From Cyprinodon diabolis (taxonomy: Eukaryota > Chordata > Actinopteri > Cyprinodontiformes > Cyprinodontidae): 64,000 nucleotides of DNA. The translations under genes and the position numbers were made by a program. The stretch spans positions 37,091,219 to 37,155,218 of the forward strand of contig CM060075.1 in NCBI GenBank assembly GCA_030533445.1, in the 5' to 3' direction. Below the pieces are notes generated by a model. It saw nothing but the letters and a program-made list of their open reading frames with translations. It made no database searches and was not told the origin of the DNA. Below are positions 1-12,400 of the stretch, piece after piece (positions within the stretch are counted from its first letter, which is position 1; every line of letters begins with the position of its first letter).

Positions 1-866
1 GTGTGTGTGGTGTGTGAAATGTCAGCTTTGTGTTTTCCATTCGGTGCCATGCTCTGCTTTTCTTGTCCAATTAAAAAAAGGTCATTAAAACACATAAATA
101 CATCAGCAGAAAAACATTTCAAAGTAACAATGTGTCTGGTTTTTAATTACCGTCACTAATTTATTACCTATTCAGTGATTGAACCATAATTACTGTAAAC
201 AAACCAGCAGCTTGTCTTTCTTGTTTATTCCTTTTCAAACTTCAGTCATGTTTAATAAAAGGGAGGAAAACTTAACGACTAATTTCCTTCAAGTCCAATT
301 TTTTTTCTCTATGTCCTGATCAGTTTGATCAATTTTAATGTCACTGAACATAACCAATGATATTTGGGAATGCAGCTGCACAACTTAGAAGCCTCCCTCT
401 CCTTACTGCTTCACATTCCTGAAACTTTACCCCACTACGGAACATGTCTTCTTTTAAGAACATCATATAAGATATCCAATATAAGAGGAATAAATGTATT
501 AGTACAAGTTAATTTATCTAATTCAGAATATTTTTAGGCAGTTTTTGAGCAGTTTAGACCTTAAAGAAAACTGGAAACTAGTGTGGGACGTTATTACACT
601 AAGTCTTCATACAGTAAGTCATATTCCTAGAAAGTTACACACTTTGTCTCATTTGTTCACTGCATATTTTCATTAAAGTTTTGGAAATAATCAGTCTTCA
701 ACCTAGCATGGATATAGATTTTGCATTATCTCTTTCTTAAAGTTGAGGCCTACATAGTTTTTATTTATTTGGTTGAAAACTTCTAATGTTCTTCAATGAT
801 TCATCTTTTCCTTATTGTGAGTAATGGCTCTCACTGTGGTCCTCAGAAGTCTTAAAGCCTTAGAAG

Positions 867-1250
867 TAGGGATGAAACAATGAATTGTATTAATCGTGAT
901 TTATCGATAATTGAAAAAATGGTCAACTAATTTACTAATCGATTAATTTTTAACTACATTATAGAGTCTATAAAACATGCATTAAGCTGACAGAGTGACC
1001 CACTTAGAGTAGTAATTTTATATTATATATATATTATATTATATATATATAAACATTTTGCATTTAAGATAAAAAAATAAAGGTTTTTACCTGTCACTAT
1101 TCTCTATCCAGAACTCCTAAAGAGGAAGGCTTAGGTTAACCTGGTTTTGCAACAATATTTCTTTAAGGAAACTTTGGCTGGCTGATTATTGCTCTAAAAA
1201 ATAATTAACAGATTTATCAATTAGCAAAATAATCATTAGTTGCAGCGTTA
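867..1250. mobile_element. AT-rich inverted-repeat element, hAT-like (non-autonomous)
   Basis: The left end TAGGGATGAAACAATGAATT and the right end, read on the other strand as TAACGCTGCAACTAATGATT, form imperfect terminal inverted repeats. The interior repeats ATTAATCG / CGATTAAT words. Similar sequence recurs at 11191-11553 and 12394-13040. The hAT affiliation comes from my memory of comparable fish repeats and is not proven. Confidence 0.5.
1019..1052. repeat. TA-rich simple repeat
   Basis: ATATTATATATATATTATAT-type run within the AT-rich element at 867-1250. Confidence 0.8.
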
Positions 1251-2468
1251 CTTTGAAGTGACACTGTTACACCTTTCCAGATGTTATATTGACTTTGTTT
1301 CTCATCTGACGTGCATTTTAATTAGATTGAGGAATGTTGTGTTGTTTTTTGGGTCTTATGGCCGCCTTCATGATGTCAGCCTGGTAGGGGCTGGTTGTGG
1401 CCAGTAAAACTGAAATTATGTCACTTCATTATTGATCAAATATGCCGATTGCTTTTCCAGACAGGATGCGTTTAGTTTAGATAGATTTATTGACAAGAAG
1501 TAGTATAGGTAAAGATTTTTGAAAGCCTTATGTATGACTTTTTTTTGAACAAATACTCACCTTTATGATTTGCCACTGCAGATTCTCAGTCATCTGAATC
1601 ATGGCAACCACAAAACAGGCTTTAATCAACCAGACTTTTGCTGAGTTCTTCTGAAATCGTTTCAACACCTTGGAGTATCTATTGATTCTGGCTCGTCTTT
1701 TTAATATTTGTTTGGCATTAGTGGCCTTTATTTAATAGTATAGTGGCAGAAAATAGGTTTTAGGGGGAGATGGAGGGAAGATAAAGGGTCAATCAGCCAT
1801 AATTGTATTGTCGGATGACCATGTTGAGGACTGAGGCCCCTATACTTCAGTCTGTGATTCTAGACTGCGTCCCCAATGCTTCCAGCCATGTAAAAATGAA
1901 ACTAGTTTGGATATTCTTACCATTGTGTTTGCTAGATTTGAACTAGTTGTTGGGTTTCTTTTCTCTGACTCAGCAGAGAGTTGATACTAATAAGGACGCA
2001 GCTGTAGTCAGTTCTTACAATCACAATAATTGGTTGAATCTCTTATCTGTCCAGATTTCTGTATTGACCTTGGTACCTTCCTCTGGCATGTTCTTGCTTA
2101 TCCTTTGCCTGCAGGAACATTTGGAAACACAAATATATGCTCCTAAAACTTACTGTGGGAATGTTAGAAAGTGCAAAGGTCAGAGTTCAGTCAGTGGTGT
2201 ACCTTTTCCGTTTTTTAATCTCATGGAGAATTTCTAGAACGAAATGGATTTGTTCCTCTTGAAAAGTCTGAACCTGATCAAGGTAAAGGGGTTACTAAAT
2301 GAATGTAGGCCGATTGACCGTATGTGTACTGTGTGGACACAATTTTTACATTCTCTGTGTGTAGCGTGTGTGTGTATGAATGACCTGTTCTTTGTTCCTG
2401 AGCTCGGTGCTGTAAGGAGAGTGGACCGTTGACGAGGATTAATGCCCAACATATGGCAACCCTACGGG

Positions 2469-2482
2469 ACACACACACACAC
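2469..2482. repeat. CA microsatellite
   Basis: Uninterrupted AC dinucleotide run of seven units in the upstream intron. Confidence 0.9.
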
Positions 2483-2976
2483 AGACACTGCAGTCATTAC
2501 TCTGAACAAAGAACTGTAAGGCTAATGAGAAGCCGATATCATGTGTCCCTTGCAGACACACAAGGCTTGGATTCACGTGGATACACACCTTAGAGTTGCT
2601 TACACATGGATGGATGCAGTTGAACACACCCGTACAGCTACTGTAACATGTATCTGTTGTATGTCGTCGGCAGCATGAAGGTAGCAGCGGACTGCTGACA
2701 GAGGGGCTGTAAGTTTGAACGCAAACACCTGTGAGTGTGTGTGTTAGTGTCCACGACCCTCTGTGAACAGCCTGTTTATTGTAAAGCGATTGTGTGAGTG
2801 TTTGTGTGTGTGATGGAGGGAGAGGCAGGTGAAGTAGAGTTCATCATAAAAGTGAAGGTTCATGCCTTAATTTCTTCATGCTCATCTGGATCCTTCCGTT
2901 CTTTTTTTGACACATACAGATCACACCCAAAAACATTTGCAGTCGTTTTCTCTTCACAACTTTTAGCGCAAACACG

Positions 2977-2993
2977 CACACACACACACACAC
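2977..2993. repeat. CA microsatellite
   Basis: CA run preceded by an interrupted CACGCA unit. Confidence 0.9.
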
Positions 2994-3348
2994 TCTGCGA
3001 CTCCCAGTGGGATCTGACCGATTTACTCAACATGTTCCTCAAAAGACTAACATCCTCTCTGCTCTGTACTGGTGCCTTACTATCGAGCCTCAACCTTCTT
3101 GAGGTATTGCTGCTAAAGCAAGTCCGACATCCGTAGATCTACCATCTAATCTTATTACTGTGAAGTTTATTGATGTTACACTGCTAAAAAATGAATACCT
3201 TTTGAGGCGTCTTACAAAACAAACTCAACCTTTTATTCTACAGGAATATATAGTTCATTCAGTCAAATCATTCAGAAAGATCAACAATTAATTACATTTT
3301 TCTTATGAGGTAAGTAAAGTATATTTCTTAAGCATCTTTCACAACAAA

Positions 3349-3495
3349 ATATACAACAATGTCAAAGAGCTGTACAGAAAACCAATAAAAACAAATAAAT
3401 CCATGTTTCTGAGTTTGCAGCAATCCCTCATACTATGCAAGCATGTGGTGACAGTGGAATAGAAACACTCTCTTTTAACAGGAACAATCTTTCAG
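3349..3495 (+). repeat. interspersed fish repeat, GCAATCCCTCA family, copy 1
   Basis: Carries the block GCAATCCCTCATACTATGCA, then AGCATGTGGTGACAGTGGAA and CTTTTAACAGGAACAATCTT. The same word order is found at 7095-7270, and its first half at 43140-43292. Confidence 0.6.
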
Positions 3496-3664
3496 CAGAA
3501 AATGACTCTTTGTTTGTGGCCTTTTGCTGCAACTGATAGACCGGAGAAGTAAGGGTCCTAACTGGAAGGAAAATTTGAATTTATCGCAGCAAATGTTCCT
3601 TTAGTGGCTTGATTTTGGAGAGAAACACCACTAAACTATTAAGTATCAATCAGCCTGTAGCTAC

Positions 3665-4222
3665 AGATTTTTTATGGCGAGTGCAGATACCGGTTATTTT
3701 GACATAAACAACATCATGTTGATATTTTTGGGCAGGTACTTGGAGCCAATATTACTTTTCCTTCCTCCATTTACATGACAAAAATGACACAATGGTAACA
3801 AATGTTACACAAGTTAATAAAAAAAATAGTAACAACTTAAACCAAATATTAAAAAATATTAACAGTGAATATCAGATGGAGGAAGCGGCAATGATGGGCT
3901 TTAATTGGTCTCGAGGCATCTCGACTTATAATTTTATATCACTGCTGTGGTATTGCAGTTTTACTTTCATTTATTTAGCAGTTGCAGCCACTTTGTGCTT
4001 CCTAAAAAGGTGTATACTTCTATTTTATGCAATTACATGTCTATTTTGGCTCTTGAGGGCCAAATAAATTGGGGCGACAGTGGTGTTGGATGTAGAAGTT
4101 TGCTCTAAAATAGAAGGGTTGATGGTCCAGCCCCGGCTGAATAGGCTAATACCAACATAAGAAAAAAACACAATAAGATCAGCAAAAAATATTGGCCTGC
4201 CAATATATTGGTCTATCTCTAC
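3665..4222. repeat. repeat-like block with partial terminal inverted repeats
   Basis: The left end AGTGCAGATACCGGTTAT and the right end, read as AGTAGAGATAGACCAATATA, are loosely inverted. The interior has TATTGGCCTGCCAATATATTGG, a common fish-repeat phrase. Not assigned to a family. Confidence 0.3.
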
Positions 4223-5172
4223 TGATAAGGTCTGAGTTGGTAGTACAATCCATGGGATTTACAGAAACAGGCAAAAAGGATCTATTTCAGAGTAGGGATG
4301 CACATCATCAGGATAACATTTCGTTTTGATATTTTTTTCTAAGAATAGCAATCATCCCCAATTCAATTTTTTTTACATTCCACGTTGTCTCCATAAGTCT
4401 CTGAGTTTTTACACCTCACTTGAAGTGAGAGGAGCACTCCATCCAACTGCTGAAATATGGAGTATCAAATGCATAATATGACTGTCTGCCACGTATATAA
4501 TATATAATTATAAAGTAAAGGTAAAGTGATTTTGATCATTTTGGATATGTAACCAGAGACAACCACTAGCAGAGGTAATGGTTCAAAAAGAGCTGGAAAT
4601 CAGTTCAACAGAAGTCCTCTCAAGGTTTAAGTGCCATTATTATTTTATGCCCCAATCTAACTTGCAGCACGTCCATTACTTCCTCTCCTTATTTCTGTTC
4701 TCATGCAGTGACACTGTGGGTTTTTGCCATATACAGGTTTTATTTTTTTCTCTCTCTCTCTAGGTGTAAATGACTTTGGATGGCCATCTGTTACTTAGCC
4801 ACCCTGCCGAGAGTTGGCCTGCATGCGCACCTCCAGTGTGTGTATGCGCGCACCTCCCTTTATGTTAAATTGTATGTGTGCAGTTACTGTAATACAGTGT
4901 TTGACTGTGGTTATTTATGCCTACGTGCACATGCATAATAGAGTGGGCTATTGTGTGTGTGTGTGAGAGAGGCTATGATGTTGGATGAAAGATGATGTTA
5001 ATGTTTATTCAGCCTCATTTGTACATGTAGAACATGAATTGCTGAATCTGTGAGCACACTTACATATTTAATTCTGATGTACTCTTATAAAGTTGGAATC
5101 TAAATATATTTAGCAAATAATTAAGGTATTTAACATTTTTTATGTCATAGTTTTCTGTTTTGCACCAGCTTT

Positions 5173-5310
5173 GTCAAGTCAAAGTCAAAAGTCAAAAAGC
5201 CTTTATTGTCATTATATTCTGTGACAGATACAATGAGATTTGGGACTTCCATAACAGCTACCGTGAAATAAAAATAAAATAAAATATATAAAATATATAG
5301 ATATATTAAA
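5173..5310 (+). repeat. SINE-like block starting with a TCAAAGTCAAA repeat
   Basis: Three imperfect GTCAAA units (TCAAGTCAAAGTCAAAAGTC) followed by GCCTTTATTGTCATTATATT and an AT-rich AATAAAATAAAAT tail. This order is typical of a frequent teleost interspersed repeat. No coding potential. Confidence 0.5.
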
Positions 5311-6329
5311 AGGAAAATGAAAAGGAAATGTAAACAGTGCAGCCATTAAACTGTCTTCAATGGATGTTATCCATTTTGCATATCAGCTCTTCAGTTTGTC
5401 ATAAAACTTAATAGCAGATAACAGTATTAATATCATAAAATTAATGGTCAGATAGCTGAGCTGTTATTTATGTTGCATGCAATTTACAAATGAAATAAAA
5501 AAAAATCTTAATTGAGTTCATTTTTCAAAGTTTATTTAATGGAGACTTTGCTATTTTAGCTTAGAAAATGAAAACCTCTCACATCAAGTTTTTTATTTCC
5601 TCCATGTTGAATAGTTGAGAATTTAGATGACAAACATTGTAGCCCATGGTCTCCCTCTAGTGCCATTAGCACCTTTAGGGAATGTGCTCTCTGTTAAACT
5701 TAGGACAGCAATTTTGTCAACTAACTCCCTAAATGTCTTCTGGTGGGCTTTTATGTGACAAATCATGCAAGCTTCAGCAAAAACTACCTAGAAGCTGCTG
5801 TTCACCAACAGTCTGTGATTTGATTATGTCTGTGTGGCCTGCGGTGTCTGCTGGAGAATCCAGCTGTTATCATTTACTGGTGACATTCAGATCAGAGCCT
5901 TTTGTCTCAGAGACAAGATGTCCACACATTTGGAAACGATCTGTAAAATAGAAGAAAAACTAGAAATTATAATTTTAAAGGAACTATTTAAGAACTTTGT
6001 GGCCTGATTAAAAGCAGTGAATCCAAATTTTATTTAATGTTTATCAAACATCCAAGTAATTTTCTGTGCTGGTTTCCCGAAAACAGTTTGGTTTGTATGA
6101 GAACATCCATTACAATAATATAAGTGTAATGAAAGTTTGCTCATTTAAACGGAGCAAATTTATAATTATAATTCATTCCTAATTCAAAAACCTACACTAA
6201 CCTTCATCCTTTCAGCTGTAATTTCTTTAATATATAATGGGTTTAGATCAGGATCCAACTGAATCCTATCTGTAATTCTTTGCTCTTATTTCCTGTCATG
6301 GTAATTAATCCGTGTCTCTCCCCCTTCAG

Positions 6330-6445
6330 CTCCCGTCCCGGCCGTCCTCCCAAACGATGCTCTAATGCAGGGATGCAGGAAAGCCCCCGGCTGTTGCACC
6401 CAGGGCTCCCCGGCTTGTTGTCCCCCAACCTGCTGTCCCACACTG
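6330..6445 (+). CDS. dach2: dach2 coding exon: SRPGRPPKR motif, post-DACHbox-N linker
   Basis: First exon visible in the window. It follows the acceptor ccccttcag and ends at the donor G/gtgaga. Its first base completes a split serine codon, as expected from the human [10 protein letters not shown] junction, and it ends in phase 1. It encodes 38 full codons with the basic RPGRPPKR motif that closes the DNA-binding half of dachshund proteins, then a Pro/Leu-rich stretch ([15 protein letters not shown]) matching the human GLLSPGL region. The preceding exons for the Ski/Sno/Dac domain were not found anywhere between 1 and 6329. Confidence 0.93.
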
Positions 6446-9400
6446 GTGAGAGACGAGTCAATGTTCTCATTTCCTGCTCTCCATCTTTCTTAGCCCCTCT
6501 GAAAGCAACTGAGCTTGATGACAATTGATAAAGAGAGTCAATTTAAGTTGTCATTACCCGTTAGTTAAGCTCTTATTTTACATTGATGATATAAGTCTTT
6601 AATTTTAAATCCAAACCACCATTTTTCCCTAAGCAAACTTCAGGGTTTAACAGTACAGCTTAAGTTAACATGCAAACATATTCCTTTGGTAACAAAGGTT
6701 GAAGCAGGGCTGGGAAATAAATTAGTTTTATGGATTGATCAAATCTGTTCTTTATAAGGATTTTATTTTTTATCAATGACCTCCTTTGGTTTCCTGTAGT
6801 TCAGAGTGAGATCAACCTACATCTTTTTTATTTTTATGTGTCCTCTCATAACTAATAAATAAGCTCAGTGTTATAATATAGCGAGCTGCGAACATTTAGT
6901 GTGTTCTTTAGTGCATATTTTTATTGTATAAAGTGGCAGGGGATTCCAACTTTTTTATTAGCATGTTTAACAGCTTGTATTTAGTTGTACTTTGGATTCC
7001 TTTCAATCCAGGAAAGGCTGATTAACACAAAAGCATATTTTTACCTAAGATTAACATAAAAAAAATAGAAATTTGCTTTTTATTAAACTTAAGTCAGTTT
7101 AATTCTGTTTATTTATTAAGTGCCAATTCACAACACATTCAAAGTTTTCTATCTAATGTAAACCAGTTGATTGCATCGAATCATTGACTCGAAGGCAATC
7201 CCTCACACCAAGCATGCTTGTAGCGACAGTTGAGAGGAAAAACTTCCTTTTAACAGGAAGAAAGGGAGAAAAAAATAGCATTTAACTGTAAAAATGATTT
7301 GGAGATTTGTTTATAAGCCATGTTGCCCTATGTTGAGGTTAATGTAAATCATTCCCCCATATCTCATTTTGATCATGTTTTTTGGCATCTTATATCGTGT
7401 GTCTGACCTTTTAATTGAAATGTGGTTATATAAAAGCATTGAGCAGACATGATCTTTAACCGTTAAGCATTACATCATGGATAACTGTTAAGAAGCATTG
7501 ATGCATGTTTTTATGCTAATTTACACTCAAGACTGATCAACAAGAAGACAAACATAGTAAATTCTCATTGGTGGCTTAAAAAAAGTTGCTTCCACAGCTA
7601 GTAAAGACGCTGCAGTGCTTATATGTACCGCCTCAGAATCAACTCAACCTGCTAAAAAAAACATGGAGCAATGGGCAGACAGCTTCTCCAAGGTAAAAAC
7701 AGCAACATGGCGGTAAAGAGCCTCATGCGTGTTAAACATGTAACCGGGGTTATCAGATTTTTCCAAACTGGGAACAGATTTGAAAAATGATTGTTGAAGT
7801 TCTCCTCAAACCTTTTGGATATGCAGTATAAACAACAAAATACATTTGTGGTCACACACCTCAATCCTGCACAGAACTTTTTTACAACTCCGTGGCTAAG
7901 GATACATTTCACCAAAAGAGCTTTGGGGAAGCACAGATCATTCATCAAGAGTTGGGACCTTTTCCTGTGGCTTCAGTTACAAAATATTGTGGCCACCAGT
8001 GCAGAGCTTGCTATACAATGGCAGCAAGCCAGTGCACCTGCAGCTACAACCAATCTATAGTAAAGACTTGCTTGAAAATGGCCTCATTTTGGTCATATGA
8101 AGAACACACTTCATGTGAGTTGTTGTTTCTCATCTAAACAAACGAGAGTGTTTCCTCTTCTTTGAATGAAATCAGTAATAATTAAGAATTGAGATGTCCT
8201 CAGTTTCTGCCAGCTGCCTTGGACCAGTTTGGTGCTGATGTGAGTTATTTTTCAGCATAGTGTGTGTTTGGGGAGGGGAGCATAAGACATAATAAGATCC
8301 ATCCATCCAACCAACTATCTGACTGTCTGTCCGTTCATCCATCCAACCATCCGACCAACCGTTCATCCGTCCGTCCATCCATCCATCCATCTGACCAACC
8401 GTTCGTCCGTCCGTTCATCCGTCCGTCCATCCATCCATCCGACCGACCGTCCGTCCATCCATGCTTATTCTATCACGTTGGGGCAGTGCCTGTCTCTGGC
8501 GGTTCATAGGTTACAGACAGGGTACACTCTAGACAGGTCGCCAGTCTGTTGCAGGGCAACACAGAGACACACTCATAGGACAATTTAGAGAAGCCAATTA
8601 ACCTCATAGTCATGTTTTGTGAATGATTACCCGGAGAGAACCCACAGATGCATGGGGAGAACATGCAAACTCCATCCCAGAAACAAACCCAGAACCTTCC
8701 TTCTGCAAAACAGCTGTACAAACTGCTCCAATGTGCAGCTTGGAGATATAAATATAATAAATTATTTTAAATGCAGAAAGTTGTAAATACTATGTTTCAT
8801 TTATTTATTAGTTTATCAGTTATTTTCTACTGAAGGTTCATGACTCAGCCCACATATAGAAGGTAAAGGTGCAGGAGGCGGAAAAAGTCAGAAGCTGTTC
8901 TTTGTGAATCTAATAAGTTTGATTTACAGCTGCAAGTTATTCTAACTTTCAAAAACGCATCTTTTTTTCACTTCGCTTATTTCCCGCATAGTCTCACCTG
9001 CTGTCGTTTATTTCCCTGTTTTGTCTTCATTCATATTTTATTTCCCTTCTGTTTCTGTCACCTCTCTAGCTCATCTGTTCCTTATGGTTTTATCCTTTTT
9101 TCTTTTTTTTATCTTCATTCCTACTTTCAGTATTTGTTCATTTTTCTTGTGTTCATTCCTTTAGTCACATGTTTCTCATCTCTATCAAGAAAGACCCCCT
9201 TTCTGTCGTTTGAGTCTCAGTGACACAGAAAGGGAAATAAGTGGGAGCCAAGATCGGGGAGAGAATGGTGGGGTGAATGGAGAGAAGGATGGAGGGATGT
9301 CGCCGGAGGAGATAATGAAACCTAAAAATGACTGCCAAAGTCTAGAGCCAAAGATGGAGGAAAGGAAAGAAGACAGCAGAACTGTGACAGTAACAGAGGG

Positions 9401-12400
9401 AATGAAGAAACAAACGGATGGATGGATGAGAGGAAGCAGGGGAAGAGAAGGAGGGTGAAGGAGTGCAGATTGCAGGCTGGTGTGATGAATGACACGTCTC
9501 TGGGGTCCCACTCCTCCATCTGTCCATCCCTCCCACCTCCTTTACTCTGCATGTCCCTCCTCTGCTCCCTTCCTCAGGTTTTTACTCACCTTTCTCTCTC
9601 GTGCCTGATGTTGGATACCCCCTCTTGCCGTCTTTATTTGTCATCTTTTCATGCTTCGTTCATCTCGCTCTTCCTATATTTTAATTTTTGTTCCTCATTT
9701 CCTGAGTTCTTTATCCCATCTAGATATTCTCCTGCTACTCTGTGCTTTTCTGTTCTTCCTCTTAAACTTCACCTTCTTTCTGTTTTTATTCTTCTACTTT
9801 ATCCTGGTTTATTGTCCAAACATTTTCTCATCCTCCATCTTTTTGTTTTATGCTCCTTTTTAATGTTCTCCTTTCCTCTTATTTCATATTGTCTTAATCT
9901 TGTACTCAATCTTCTCCTTTTTATCCTCCTTTCATTCCTCTGTAGTCTGCTCATTTCTTCTGGCTCTGATTTTTTTTTTTTTTAATCCTCCCTCGTCAGA
10001 TTTCGTCCTGCTCCACCTTTTTTATTCCCTTTCTTCCTTCTCGCTGTTTATCCTCCCCGCCCTCTTTTCTTTTTGCGCTCTTTCCGCCTGTTTTTACAAC
10101 CAGTCAACGTTTCTTTTTCTCTCCATTCTTTCAGTAATCCAATCTTTCTTACAGTACACTTCACCTGCCTCTTTCCTGCCTCATTCGTCTTTACTATCAA
10201 CGTTTACTTGCTTCTTCTTTTTCCTTCCTTCATTTCCAAGTCTTGGAGTTCTTTTTTTCCTGCTCTTCAATCTCAGCTTTTATTATCTTATTTTTTTATT
10301 TGATAAATCCGATTGTAAAGATCATGAGAAGGGAATTCTGCTATTTTCTCCTAAAGACACACAAAAAAAGACATAAATACATTGTATTAAGTATGCAAAA
10401 AACCTCCCAACCGTTTAAAATGTATTTGTTGATTTAGGATTCAGATTGATTTCTGTGTTTTAGGACTTTTTGGTTATGTATGAAAGGATGTTCACCCTGC
10501 TGCCTTTCAGCGTAGCACCGCCCCTATTTCTCCAGCAGTAAAAGAACCCGCATCAGAATCTAGATCTGATGTTCACACTGAATCCAATCCTCACAGAAAT
10601 AAATATCATAAACATGAACACGGAAAGTTTCATGATAAGCAGGAGCTGCTGCTTCTTCCACCTGCTGCCTTCATGTGTGAAATATAGAACAGAGTAGTGT
10701 TGCTGCACGTTTGCTCCATAAATCTGTGGCGTTGTAGTCGAGTGTGGAAATTTCTCAGCTCCTCAAACAGCAGCCATGTGTAATTTTACAGGTGGGTAAA
10801 ACCACAAACACTCAAAGTTTAGGAATAACCTAGAACAGAGAACAGGAGGTGATGTGGAGAGAGAAGGAGGAGGTTCTTGGACCATGTAGTCCTTTCACTG
10901 GAAAAACGATCTAGAAATAAGTCCAAACTTCTTAAATCAAGTGTATTTACCCTTAAATTTAGTAGGTAAATGAGATAGTTTACAAATGGAATGAGTATTT
11001 TTATTCTTAAAATAAGATAATTAGATAATATGCAATTGTGTTTTCTTCTTTTAAATGTTAATGGTCTCGTTCCTTTGGCAAAATGTCTCTTTTACCTCCT
11101 CAATCCAAGAAAAAATGCACTTATTTCAAGAAAAAAATGACTTATCTAGAATTTTTTTTTCCAATATTGGCAGCAAGCAGGTATTATGAATAGGTCTGAA
11201 ATTAACGATTATTTCTCTAATCTAATAATCTGTCGATTATTTTTCTTTATTAATAATTTTATAGAAAAAGGTTTCTTAGAGAAGATTTCATAGAGAATTC
11301 AAACCATGTGAAGATAAAATGAAGGCAGGAGTTGTGGATAAATCTTATTGACAGGAAAAAATGTTTTTATCAAGAGTGCAAAATGTTTCTATTTATACAT
11401 TTTATTTATTTAGTATAATAACCGCTTAGTGTGAGTTACTCTTATATGGTATATTTTAGAGTCACTTTACTCGAATAAATAACCGATTACTGAATTAGTT
11501 GAATCTGTAATTGATTAACCATAATTAATCTGATTGATTTTGTCAACCCTAATTAGCCGTGTACTATTCGGGTATTTTCCAGGATGTAGAGGAAGAAAAG
11601 TTATAGAAAACAGAGGTGGAAACGCTACTCTATCCTAATTTTTTTTATGCTGTGTTTGAAATCATTCAAATCTGGCTAAGTGATTAAAACCAGATATTTC
11701 TGTTGTGACAAACTCAGAACACATTTATTGGTACATGGACGTTAATATTCCTCATTCCCTCCTTAAATCCTTTATCCTTTCATTTTAATCCCCCCCTCCC
11801 CCGCCCACTTCCTCGCTCTAACCAAGATCGTCTCTAAATCTCCTCTCAGATTTCCCTCATGTTCTCCATGTTGTCCCCATCTTCTCACCTGTCTAATCTT
11901 TACTTTTCTTGCCAGGTTTTTCCTCTCCATCTGTCCCACCTGTTATTCATCTTTTTTTCCTTTTAACTTCTTCCATTTCTGGTCCTCCTGACTCCTCGGA
12001 CGTCCCCACAGCAGCCCGACACATCTTCCCTCCATCTCTTTTCATTTTCCTTTTTAAATGTTTTCCCTAATATCCTCTCGTCACTCCTACAGAGTATGAA
12101 ACTAAATAAACTAAATAATATCCTTCTCATTTTCTCAGTTCTTTATTTTATGTGTGTGTGTTTCCTGCAGCCATGTATGCCTATTTCCATCATCTTCCCT
12201 TTATCCAGCTTAAACCTTTTATTGATCTTGACTTAATTTATTAATCGCATAAATTTATTTTTTTCCTATTTTTACACTGGATCATTTTTATTATGCTCTA
12301 TTTGTCTTATTTTACTATTTCTTCTCCAATTGAGATAATTTTCCTTTCACCCTTTTACCTAATTTTTTGGAAAATTCAAATCATCTGTATGATTAGGAGT

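Larger units (their letters stand above)
1..6329 (+). other. dach2: intron upstream of the first visible dach2 exon
   Basis: No exon of the DACHbox-N domain could be found here. The stretch contains a hAT-like AT-rich repeat (867-1250), CA repeats near 2469 and 2977, an interspersed repeat copy at 3349-3495, a repeat-like block at 3665-4222, and a SINE-like block at 5173-5310. The rest is AT-rich intron with nothing recognised. Confidence 0.8.

Noticed and set aside
1..6329. An exon for the DACHbox-N domain
   Set aside because: No frame with the expected FLKHLVGGLHTVYTK or RKRQMTRKQ wording was found; those exons must be upstream of the window.
8264..8509. Ser/Pro/His repeat open frame
   Set aside because: Translation of the GGAT/CATC tetranucleotide tail of a SINE.
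8700..8740. Possible tRNA gene
   Set aside because: Only a decayed tRNA-like head of a SINE; it lacks a foldable cloverleaf and continues into the SINE body.
9422..10376. Long plus-strand open frames (187 and 158 codons)
   Set aside because: They lie in a C/T-rich tract and are almost entirely Ser, Phe, Leu and Pro. This is a composition artefact with no domain or start context.
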